From CAZLLV01 sp964560325 (GTDB lineage Bacteria; Acidobacteriota; Thermoanaerobaculia; Multivoradales; DATKCC01), in NCBI GenBank assembly GCA_964560325.1, contig CAZLLV010000548.1:1-5778 (forward strand): a stretch of 5,778 nt of DNA. Reading direction: 5' to 3'. Numbering within the stretch: the stretch's first letter is position 1; each line of letters starts with the position of its first letter. Shown here piece by piece: positions 1 through 5,693 of this stretch. The position numbers were made by a program, and so were the translations under genes. Under the pieces are notes generated by a model. That model saw nothing but the letters and a program-made list of their open reading frames with translations. It was not told where the DNA came from and did not search any database.

Positions 1-381
1 GTGGTGCCGATCCCGACCTACTTCCGGCCGCAGGTCCAGAAGCACGCGGGCGCCGAGTGCGGCGGGGTCGAGCTGGTGGTGACCGACCGAGAGGCGCTTC
101 GCGCCTACCGCGTCGGCATCCACCTGCTGCTCGCCCTCCACGAGGTCGCCCCCGACGCGTTCGCCTGGCGCGACGAGCCGTACGAGTTCGTGACCGACCG
201 GCCGGCGATCGATCTGCTGACCGGGAGCGACGAGCTGCGCCGGCTGTTCGAGGCGGGGCGCGATCCGTCGCCCTGGATGGACGGCTGGGCGGCGGAGGAG
301 GAGGCGTTCCGGGAGGAGCGGCGGCCGGCGCTCCTCTATCCGGAGACGGACGCGAAGGGCGCGGCGGGGACGGTGCGATGA
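1..381 (+). CDS. namZ: NamZ-type exo-beta-N-acetylmuramidase (DUF1343), C-terminal part only
   Basis: This is the end of a gene that starts before the window; the GTG at base 1 lies inside the family's conserved region and is not taken as a start. The 126 visible residues match the C-terminal part of the DUF1343/YbbC family. They show FRPQVQKHAGAECGGVEL (residues 8-25), a VTDR turn, GIHLLLAL (39-46), an F-x-W segment, IDLLTGSDELR (70-80) and the closing FREERRPALLY (103-113). Characterised members (NamZ, glycoside hydrolase family GH171) release N-acetylmuramic acid from the non-reducing ends of peptidoglycan fragments, for wall turnover and recycling. Family proteins are roughly 380-430 residues, so about two thirds, including the N-terminal catalytic domain and any signal peptide, is outside the window. 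The stop overlaps the next gene's start as ATGA, which suggests translational coupling. Family membership is secure; the exact enzymatic role is inferred. Confidence 0.88.
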   Translation: MVPIPTYFRPQVQKHAGAECGGVELVVTDREALRAYRVGIHLLLALHEVAPDAFAWRDEPYEFVTDRPAIDLLTGSDELRRLFEAGRDPSPWMDGWAAEEEAFREERRPALLYPETDAKGAAGTVR

Positions 382-827
382 AGCGGGCCCACCTGTTGCG
401 CTACGACGGCGAGGCCGACCGGCTCGCGCCGCTCTTCGAGGCCGCCCGCGCCGAGGGGCTGCGGATCGGCTGGCTCTCCGGCGCCCGTCTGGCCGGCGAC
501 TCGGCCGGCGAAGCGACGCCGCCGAGCCTGAAGGCTCCGTCGGATGCCGGCGCCTTCCGTGCGGTGGAGCTCTCGGAGGGCCGCTCGGTGGCGGTCAAGC
601 GCGTCGCCGGCCCGCCGGTGCTCCGGGACGTGGTGCGCGAGCACTTCCTCGGCTGCGCCCTGGTGGTGGTGGCTCCGGGCGCGCCGTTCGAAGCCGAGCT
701 GGCGGGCGAGCCGACGATCGAGCCGGCCGATGGCAGCTACCGGGTCACCGTGCCGGGCGAGGCGGGCCGGCTCTTCGATCCGCCGGCGCTCGCCGTGCGC
801 CTGCGTCGCCCCCGCCCCTGGAGCTGA
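378..827 (+). CDS. Conserved-looking protein of unknown function, 149 aa
   Basis: I do not recognise a named family. The ATG overlaps the namZ stop (ATGA), with GGGGA seven bases upstream as a Shine-Dalgarno candidate, and the stop is five bases before the next start. The frame therefore fits a gap of about 450 bases in a tightly packed operon. The protein begins MKRAHLLRYDGEADRL. A Gly/Ala/Pro-rich linker spans about residues 40-58. A better-ordered second half has LRDVVREHFLGCALVVV (82-98), an acidic stretch EPTIEPADGSYRVTV (111-125), and a basic Arg/Pro-rich end (LRRPRPWS). There is no signal peptide; the short hydrophobic run ALVVVAP looks like a buried beta strand, not a membrane helix. 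One cysteine (C93) sits in the REHFLGC segment. It is probably cytoplasmic. Context (a muramidase before it, serine genes after it) does not define a function. That it is a real gene is likely from its spacing; its role is open. Confidence 0.72.
   Translation: MKRAHLLRYDGEADRLAPLFEAARAEGLRIGWLSGARLAGDSAGEATPPSLKAPSDAGAFRAVELSEGRSVAVKRVAGPPVLRDVVREHFLGCALVVVAPGAPFEAELAGEPTIEPADGSYRVTVPGEAGRLFDPPALAVRLRRPRPWS
820..823 (+). promoter_or_regulatory. Shine-Dalgarno GGAG that decides a TTG start
   Basis: GGAG lies within the last codons of the preceding gene, nine bases before the TTG at 833. It supports TTG as the aminotransferase start. The first in-frame ATG (at 920) would remove the conserved N-terminal LPGP motif, so it cannot be the true start. 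Termination of the upstream gene at 827 places ribosomes right at this site. Confidence 0.6.
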
Positions 828-832
828 AGCCG

Positions 833-1960
833 TTGCCGAGCGACCCCCGCGAGGCCACCGAGCCGATCCGTTTCTTCCTCCCCGGCCCGGCCTACGTCAC
901 CGAGGCCACCCGGCAAGCGATGACCGCGCCGATCGTCGCGCACCGCTCGCCCGACTTCCGCGCGGTCTGGGAGCGCCTCGGCTCCGGTCTCGCGCGCATC
1001 TTCCGGACCGGCGGCGAGGTGCCGATCGCGACCGGCAGCGCGACCCTGGTGATGGAGCTGGCGCTCGTCTCGACCGTTCAGCGCTCGACGCTCCACCTCG
1101 TCTGCGGCGCCTTCTCCGAGCGCTGGCACGCGATCGGGCGGTCGCTCGGCAAGGCGTCCGACCGTCTCGACGTGCCCTGGGGGCGCGCGATCGACCCCGA
1201 CCTGGTGCGCCGGGCCCTGCGCCGCGCCGGGGGGACGCGGTACGAGGCGGTGACCGTGGTCCAGAACGAGACCTCGACCGGCGTCATCAACCCGGTCGAG
1301 GAGATCGCCCGCGCCGTGCGGGAGGAGAGCGACGCCCTGGTGCTGGTCGACGCGGTGTCGTCGCTCGGCGGCGCACCGCTCGAGACCGACGCCTGGGGGC
1401 TCGACCTGGTCGTCACCGGCAGTCAGAAGGCGCTCGCGGCGCCACCGGGGCTGGTGCCGTTCTCGGTCTCCGCGCGGGCGGAGGCGCAGGCGGGCGCGGT
1501 CGAGCACCGCGGCTTCTACACCGACCTGCTGCGCTACCTCGACAAGCACCGGGCCGGCGGGCCGATCACCACGCCGGCGATCCCGGTCGCCTACGCCCTC
1601 GACCGGCAGGTGGCGTGCATCCTCGACGAGGGCGTCGAGGCGCGTTGGGCGCGCCACGCGCACCTGAAGCAGAGAGTGGAGTCGTGGATCGCCGGCCGGG
1701 GCGGGGAGCTCGGCTTCTCGTTCGCGCCGCCGGAGGCGCGCTCGCCGACCGTGAGCTGTCTGCGCCCGCCCGCCGGCACCCCGGCGCCCGAGCTGGTCCG
1801 CCGGCTCGCCGGACGCGGCTTCACGCTGGGCAGCGGCTACGGCGACTGGAAGGAGTCGACCTTCCGGATCGGCCACATGGGCGAGGTCGGACCGTCCGAT
1901 CTCGACGCGCTCCTGGCCGAGATCGAGGACGAGATCGAAGACGCCGCCGGCCCGGCGTGA
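833..1960 (+). CDS. Class V PLP aminotransferase, AGT-like; probable phosphoserine aminotransferase
   Basis: This 375-residue protein has the length and motifs of the alanine-glyoxylate/serine-pyruvate branch of fold-type I class V aminotransferases. They are FFLPGPAYVTEAT (14-25), HRSPDF (37-42), the phosphate-binding ATGSAT (66-71), QNETSTGV (144-151), the cofactor aspartate D173 in LVDAVSSLGG, and the Schiff-base lysine K199 in TGSQKAL. The substrate-carboxylate arginine R345 lies in FRIGHMGE. All key residues are present. The TTG start has a good Shine-Dalgarno and sits five bases after the previous stop. The next gene is serA, and in organisms lacking classical SerC such AGT-like enzymes are thought to convert 3-phosphohydroxypyruvate plus glutamate to phosphoserine. 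That role is therefore inferred from context. Alternatives are alanine-glyoxylate or serine-pyruvate aminotransferase, which motifs alone do not exclude. It is expected in the cytoplasm as a homodimer. Confidence 0.88.
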   Translation: MPSDPREATEPIRFFLPGPAYVTEATRQAMTAPIVAHRSPDFRAVWERLGSGLARIFRTGGEVPIATGSATLVMELALVSTVQRSTLHLVCGAFSERWHAIGRSLGKASDRLDVPWGRAIDPDLVRRALRRAGGTRYEAVTVVQNETSTGVINPVEEIARAVREESDALVLVDAVSSLGGAPLETDAWGLDLVVTGSQKALAAPPGLVPFSVSARAEAQAGAVEHRGFYTDLLRYLDKHRAGGPITTPAIPVAYALDRQVACILDEGVEARWARHAHLKQRVESWIAGRGGELGFSFAPPEARSPTVSCLRPPAGTPAPELVRRLAGRGFTLGSGYGDWKESTFRIGHMGEVGPSDLDALLAEIEDEIEDAAGPA

Positions 1961-2012
1961 CGAGACGACTCAACCACCCCATCACCGTCGACCACCGAGA
2001 GGCCTTTTCACG

Positions 2013-3617
2013 ATGTCCAGCGACCCCTACAAGATCCTCGTCTCCGACCCCCTCCAGGCCGCCGGGCTCGATCTCCTCCGCGAATCGGGCGCCGACGTGC
2101 GTGTGCTCTCCGACGAGGAGCGGCCGCGGCTCCCGGAGCTGCTGCCGGAGTACGACGCCCTGATCGTGCGCAGCATGACCAAGGTGACCCGCGACCTGCT
2201 CGAGCACGGCGACCGGCTGCGAGTGGTCGGGCGCGCCGGCATCGGGGTCGACAACATCGACGTCCAGGCGGCGACCGAGCGCGGCATCCTGGTGGTCAAC
2301 GCGCCGACCGCCAACCTGATGTCGGCGACCGAGCACACCTTCGCGCTGCTCTTCGCCGTGGCGCGCAACATCCCGGGGGCCGACGCTTCGATGAAGTCGG
2401 GCGAGTGGGACCGCAAGCGCTTCGTCGGCCGGGAGCTCCAGGGCAAGACGCTGGGGATCGTCGGCTTCGGCCGCATCGGTCAGCGGGTGGCCGAGCGCGC
2501 GCGCGCGTTCGGCATGGAGATCGTGGCGCACGACCCGTTCCTCGACCCGGCGGTGGCGGCGCGGCTCGACGTGGAGCTGCTCTCGGTCGACGACCTCCTG
2601 CCGCGCGCCGACGTGGTGACGCTCCACACGCCGCTCTCCGACGCCACCCGCGGCCTGCTCTCGGCGGCGCGCATCCGGTCGATGCGCGAGGGCGCCATCC
2701 TGGTCAACTGCGCGCGCGGCGGGCTGGTCGACGAGGCGGCGCTTCTCGAAGCGCTCGAATCGGGGCACCTCGCCGGCGCCGGGCTCGACGTCTTCGCGGC
2801 CGAGCCGCCGACCGACCTCGCGCTGGTGCGCCATCCCAAGGTGGTGGCGACCCCGCACATCGGCGCCCAGACGCGGGAGGCGCAGAAGCGGATCGCGGTC
2901 GAGACGACGAAGATGGTCCTCGCCGCCCTCGACGGCTCGCTCGCGGTGACCGCCGTCAACCTGCCCTTCGCGGCCACCGGCACCCGGGGCGAGCCCTACC
3001 TCTTCCTCGGCGAGCGCCTGGGGCGGCTCGCGAGCGGGCTGCGCTCGGAGTCGATCGATTCGGTGACCGTCGACCTCTGGGGCGTCGACGAGGCGCTCCA
3101 GGTGCCGGTGACGGTGGCGGCGGTCAAGGGCGTGCTCGGGCCGTTCCTCGGCGAGGGGATCAACTACGTCAACGCGGAGCGGATCGCGGGCGACCGTGGC
3201 GTCGGCGTGCAGCGGACCACCCACGCGAGCACCGGCGACTACCCGCACCTGGTCGGCGTGACGGTGCGCGGTGGCGGGGAGGAGGCGTCGATCCGGGGCG
3301 TGCTGTTCGGCGAGAGCGATCCGCGGGTGGTCGCCCTCCAGGGCTTCCAGCTCGAGTTCCGGCCGGAGGGCAAGCTCCTGGTGCTCCGCAACCTCGACGT
3401 GCCGGGCGTGGTCGGCAAGATCGGCACGCTGCTGGGCGAATCGGGCGTCAACATCGGCGACATCCACCTGGCCCGCGTTCTGCCGGGCGGCGCCGGGGGG
3501 GACGACGAGTACGCCCTGGCGGTGCTGCGGCTCGACGCGGAGCCGCGTCCGGAGCTGCTGGAGTCGCTCCTCTCGCTGCCCGAGGTCGCCTGGGCGCGGG
3601 TCGTCGACGCCGGCTGA
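2013..3617 (+). CDS. serA: D-3-phosphoglycerate dehydrogenase, long ACT-domain form
   Basis: SerA catalyses the NAD-dependent oxidation of 3-phosphoglycerate to 3-phosphohydroxypyruvate, the first step of serine synthesis. At 534 residues it is the long form seen in Mycobacterium and Bacillus. The domain order is: N-terminal half of the substrate domain (about 6-100, with VRSMTKVT at 52-59 and GRAGIGVDNID at 73-83); NAD Rossmann domain with GFGRIGQ (151-157); catalytic R235 (NCARGG), E264 (DVFAAEP) and H282 (ATPHIGAQT); an allosteric substrate-binding (ASB) domain (about 316-450); and an ACT domain (about 456-530) opening NLDVPGVVGKIGTLLGESGVNI. The ACT domain, with aspartate D462 in the position used for ligand contact in the mycobacterial enzyme, suggests feedback inhibition by serine. 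The start is the ATG with GAGAGG ten bases upstream. The aminotransferase ends 52 bases earlier on the same strand, so the two are probably co-transcribed. The frame is intact. Confidence 0.97.
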   Translation: MSSDPYKILVSDPLQAAGLDLLRESGADVRVLSDEERPRLPELLPEYDALIVRSMTKVTRDLLEHGDRLRVVGRAGIGVDNIDVQAATERGILVVNAPTANLMSATEHTFALLFAVARNIPGADASMKSGEWDRKRFVGRELQGKTLGIVGFGRIGQRVAERARAFGMEIVAHDPFLDPAVAARLDVELLSVDDLLPRADVVTLHTPLSDATRGLLSAARIRSMREGAILVNCARGGLVDEAALLEALESGHLAGAGLDVFAAEPPTDLALVRHPKVVATPHIGAQTREAQKRIAVETTKMVLAALDGSLAVTAVNLPFAATGTRGEPYLFLGERLGRLASGLRSESIDSVTVDLWGVDEALQVPVTVAAVKGVLGPFLGEGINYVNAERIAGDRGVGVQRTTHASTGDYPHLVGVTVRGGGEEASIRGVLFGESDPRVVALQGFQLEFRPEGKLLVLRNLDVPGVVGKIGTLLGESGVNIGDIHLARVLPGGAGGDDEYALAVLRLDAEPRPELLESLLSLPEVAWARVVDAG

Positions 3618-3741
3618 GAGCCGCGATCGCACGCCATCTCGCGCCGTCCTCGCTCGTCGCTCCCTCGACGTACGTTCCAGTACGCCTCGGTCGCTCCTCG
3701 CTTGTGGGCGGCGCGATCTGACGCACGCTCCCGGCTCTCAG
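3614..3741. repeat. Large concentric imperfect inverted repeat between serA and ddl
   Basis: Paired about a single centre near 3677.5, the outer 36 positions of each arm (3614-3649 with 3706-3741) give 28 Watson-Crick pairs plus one G-T. This includes a perfect 10-base outer arm (CTGAGAGCCG with CGGCTCTCAG) and an inner TCGCGCCG/CGGCGCGA block at 3639-3646 and 3709-3716. At the middle, CGTAC (3669-3673) and GTACG (3680-3684) close a six-base loop. A direct repeat GTCGCTCC also occurs at 3656-3663 and 3690-3697. The left end overlaps the serA stop codon. There is no T-run, so a classical intrinsic terminator is not evident. A dispersed REP/MITE-like intergenic palindrome, or a 3'-end stabilising or factor-assisted terminating structure for serA, would both fit. 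The structure is directly seen; its function is inferred. Confidence 0.7.
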
Positions 3742-3743
3742 GC

Positions 3744-3759
3744 GTGATTCTTGAATCAC
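3744..3759. promoter_or_regulatory. Perfect 16-base palindrome upstream of ddl (operator-like)
   Basis: GTGATTC-TT-GAATCAC is a perfect 7+7 inverted repeat with a two-base centre. It ends 35 bases before the ddl start and begins two bases after the larger inverted repeat. It is AT-rich against a very GC-rich background, which is typical of a dimeric-regulator site. As RNA it could form only a six-pair stem with a CUUG loop. No convincing -35/-10 pair is visible around it. An operator for ddl, or an end module of the adjacent repeat element, are both possible. Confidence 0.4.
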
Positions 3760-3794
3760 CGGCACAGCGGACTGACGAGGAAAGGTAAGAGCGA

Positions 3795-4871
3795 ATGGCG
3801 CGAGTCGGGTTGATTTTTGGCGGTCGGAGTGTGGAGCACGAGGTGTCGATCACCTCGGCGCGGACGGTGGCGCAGGGGCTGCACGAGGCGGGGCACGAGG
3901 TGGTGCCGCTGCCGATCGGTCCCGACGGCGTCTGGGCCGCCCGCGAGGTGGGGGAGCGGGCGCTCTCGGGCGAGCTCGACCGGTTGCCCTCCGGCGGCGG
4001 TTCGATCCTGCCGAGCCTTCGCCACCTGCTCGACGCCGAGCTCGACGCGGTCTTCCCGATCGCCCACGGCACCTGGGGCGAGGACGGCACGCTCCAGGGC
4101 TTCCTCGAGACGGTCGACCTGCCGTACGTCGGCGCCGGCGTGGCGGCGAGCGCGGTGGCGATGAACAAGGCGCTCACCAAGCGGCTGCTCGAGCACGCCG
4201 GCGTTCCGGTCGTGCCGTTCGAGACGGTCAGCTCGGCCGAGATGGAGCGCGACCCCGACGGCGTGCTCGCGCGGCTCGAACGCTTCGAGCCGCCGCTCTT
4301 TGTCAAGCCGGTCGTCGGCGGCTCGAGCGTCGGCGTCAAGCGCGTGCCGGACGCGAGCTGTCTCGCCTCGTCGATCCGCTTCGCCCTGCGCTTCGACGAC
4401 GAGGTGCTCGTCGAGCGCGGCATCCAGGGGCGCGAGCTGGAGGTGGCGGTGCTCGGCTACGGCACGATCGAGGCGTCGGCGGTGGGCGAGATCGTGCCGG
4501 GCAAGGAGTTCTACGACTACGAGGACAAGTACCTGTCGGACGGAGCGAAGCTGATCGCCCCGGCGGAGCTGCCGGACGAGGTGACGGCGGCGCTCCGCGA
4601 GGCCGCGGTCCGGGCCTTCGAGGTGGTCGGCGGCCACGGCATGGCGCGCGTCGACTTCCTGCTCGAAGGCGAGACCCTGTACGTCAACGAGATCAACACC
4701 CTTCCCGGCTTCACCCGCATCTCGATGTACCCGAAGCTCTGGGGCCTCTCCGGCGTCCCCCTCCCGGAGCTCGTCGACCGCCTCGTCAAGATCGCCATAG
4801 CCCGCCACCGCGACCGCCACCGCCTCGACGAAGGCATCCGCGACTGGATCGCCGAGCTCGAGCGGCGCTGA
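3795..4871 (+). CDS. ddl: D-alanine--D-alanine ligase
   Basis: Ddl is an ATP-grasp ligase that joins two D-alanines for the peptidoglycan stem peptide in the cytoplasm. At 358 residues it is a long-form (DdlA-like) member. Motifs in order are GGRSVEHEVS (9-18), HGTWGEDGTLQG (91-102), PYVGAGV (110-116), MNK (123-125), the ATP-binding FVKPVVGGSSVG (169-180), GRELEVAVLG (212-221), the omega loop EFYDYEDKY (238-246) and the metal/ATP site RVDFLL...NEINTLPGF. By alignment with E. coli DdlB, E14, S177 and Y246 match E15, S150 and Y216, while R285, D287, E299 and N301 match R255, D257, E270 and N272. Tyrosine at 246 predicts D-Ala-D-Ala rather than the D-Ala-D-Lac of VanA-type resistance ligases. 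The ATG is preceded by GAGGAAAGG about nine bases upstream. It lies 177 bases from serA across a palindromic region, so it probably has its own expression, and it is not in a mur/fts cluster here. Confidence 0.97.
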   Translation: MARVGLIFGGRSVEHEVSITSARTVAQGLHEAGHEVVPLPIGPDGVWAAREVGERALSGELDRLPSGGGSILPSLRHLLDAELDAVFPIAHGTWGEDGTLQGFLETVDLPYVGAGVAASAVAMNKALTKRLLEHAGVPVVPFETVSSAEMERDPDGVLARLERFEPPLFVKPVVGGSSVGVKRVPDASCLASSIRFALRFDDEVLVERGIQGRELEVAVLGYGTIEASAVGEIVPGKEFYDYEDKYLSDGAKLIAPAELPDEVTAALREAAVRAFEVVGGHGMARVDFLLEGETLYVNEINTLPGFTRISMYPKLWGLSGVPLPELVDRLVKIAIARHRDRHRLDEGIRDWIAELERR

Positions 4872-4881
4872 GCTACCGCAC

Positions 4882-5637
4882 CTACCGGACCACGATGACC
4901 AGGGCGGCCCAGCCTAAGTCTTCGAGCTCGCCGCGGAGCGCTTCGGCGCCGCCGCGTTCGTCGAAGCGGCCGACGTGGACGCGGTGCCAGGTGCCGTCGG
5001 AGCGGACGGCTGCGTCCGGGTAGTGGGTCGCGAGCAGGCGCTGCAGGGTGGTGGCGCGCTCGCGCTCGGTAAAGGCGCCGACCTGGACGGTGAAGTCGCC
5101 GTCGACGGCGTCGGCCAGGTTCGATCCGCCAGCCCCGCCGTCGAGCGAGCCGTTCGAGGCCATGCGCACGGTGGGTTCGGCCGGGAGGGGCGTGGGATCG
5201 ATCTCGGGGCGCACGGCGTCCGGCGGTTTCACCAGCGCGAGCTCGACCCGCGCAGTGCCGGCGCGGACCATGTCGAGCTGGCGTGCGGCGTGGTAGGAGA
5301 CGTCGACGATCCGGCCGTGGACGAAGGGGCCGCGGTCGTTGATCCGTACGCGGCAGACCTTGCCGTTGTCGAGGTTGCGGACTTCGAGGACGGTTCCGAA
5401 GGGGAGCGACGGGTGCGCGGCGGTCATGGCGTGCATGTCGTAGCGCTCGCCGTTGGCGGTCTTCCGGCCGTGGAACTTGGGTCCGTACCAGGAGGCGACG
5501 CCGCGCTCGACGACCTCGGGCTCCGGGGCGCGCCGCACGAGGGTGCAGGCGGTCTGGAAAACGAGGGCGGCGAGGAGGGGAAGGGCGAGCGTGGCGGCGA
5601 GGGCGCGCCGGTGGCGGTGTGGGCGGAGGGGGTCCAT
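4882..5637 (-). CDS. rlpA: RlpA-family septal-ring lytic transglycosylase with SPOR domain
   Basis: RlpA cleaves peptidoglycan glycan strands lacking stem peptides, at the septum. From the ATG at 5637 the protein has 251 residues: basic n-region RPHRHRR, a hydrophobic stretch (about 12-27) and a cysteine at 31, fitting export as a lipoprotein although the lipobox (FQTAC) is imperfect. The double-psi beta-barrel domain covers about 46-136 (GVASWYGPKFHGRKTANGERYD...INDRGPF). E64, H75 and D101 match the catalytic E120, H131 and D157 of Pseudomonas aeruginosa RlpA with identical spacing. A low-complexity linker follows, then a complete SPOR domain (about 181-251, FTVQVGAF...RVHVGRF), which binds denuded septal glycan. 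A GTG at 5673 would add 12 residues. I prefer the ATG because the GTG falls in an inverted-repeat loop next to the probable promoter and would put an unusual stretch before the signal peptide. Neither start has a clear Shine-Dalgarno. The gene converges on ddl, ten bases apart. Confidence 0.93.
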   Translation of the reverse strand: MDPLRPHRHRRALAATLALPLLAALVFQTACTLVRRAPEPEVVERGVASWYGPKFHGRKTANGERYDMHAMTAAHPSLPFGTVLEVRNLDNGKVCRVRINDRGPFVHGRIVDVSYHAARQLDMVRAGTARVELALVKPPDAVRPEIDPTPLPAEPTVRMASNGSLDGGAGGSNLADAVDGDFTVQVGAFTERERATTLQRLLATHYPDAAVRSDGTWHRVHVGRFDERGGAEALRGELEDLGWAALVIVVR

Positions 5638-5664
5638 GGCAGAGCGGGTGCTGGGCCGAGGCGG

Positions 5665-5685
5665 CTCGTCCACACGTTGGACGAG
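5665..5685. promoter_or_regulatory. Perfect 8+8 inverted repeat ahead of rlpA
   Basis: CTCGTCCA (5665-5672) and TGGACGAG (5678-5685) are perfect inverted repeats around a five-base centre. On the minus strand they start two bases after the putative -10 box, so they would cover the transcription start and the first bases of the rlpA leader. They could be a repressor site or a 5' leader hairpin. They end 27 bases before the preferred ATG. Confidence 0.45.
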
Positions 5686-5687
5686 TT

Positions 5688-5693
5688 ATTCTA
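5688..5693 (-). promoter_or_regulatory. Candidate -10 box for rlpA (TAGAAT)
   Basis: Read on the minus strand, TAGAAT matches five of six bases of the sigma-70 -10 consensus, in a locally AT-rich patch of an otherwise GC-rich window. It would place the transcription start near 5681 and give about a 44-base leader to the ATG at 5637. No good -35 hexamer is found at the usual distance, so this rests on the -10 alone. The rest of the upstream stretch to 5778 shows no supported gene. Confidence 0.35.

Noticed and set aside
737..1876. 379-codon minus-strand frame opposite the aminotransferase
   Set aside because: It is antisense to a gene with a complete PLP motif set, and its own product has no recognisable domain.
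1961..2012. Separate promoter for serA in the 52-base gap
   Set aside because: No -35/-10 pair is discernible; only the Shine-Dalgarno GAGAGG at 1997-2002 is convincing.
544..2163. 539-codon open frame on the plus strand
   Set aside because: It overlaps the aminotransferase and the start of serA out of frame and is dominated by Arg, Ala, Gly and Pro with no motif; it is a GC-rich shadow.
3611..3623. CGGCT-GAG-AGCCG hairpin at the serA stop as an intrinsic terminator
   Set aside because: The stem is only five pairs, has no T-tract, and competes with the much larger inverted repeat that uses the same bases.
1821..3632. 603-codon open frame on the minus strand covering serA
   Set aside because: It lies fully antisense to serA, which has all catalytic motifs. 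Its product is Arg/His/Asp-rich low-complexity sequence typical of a shadow frame in GC-rich DNA.
3271..3747. Plus-strand frame running from serA into the intergenic region
   Set aside because: It is an out-of-frame shadow of the serA ACT-domain region extended through the palindromic element, with a Ser/Arg/Cys-rich product and no good start.
3756..4820. 354-codon minus-strand frame opposite ddl
   Set aside because: It mirrors ddl almost exactly, is rich in Arg/His/Asp/Leu, and shows no family signature.
3795..4871. VanA-type D-Ala-D-Lac resistance ligase
   Set aside because: The omega loop keeps the tyrosine (Y246) typical of D-Ala-D-Ala ligases, and no vanH/vanX-like neighbours are present; the adjacent dehydrogenase is SerA with ASB and ACT domains, not VanH.
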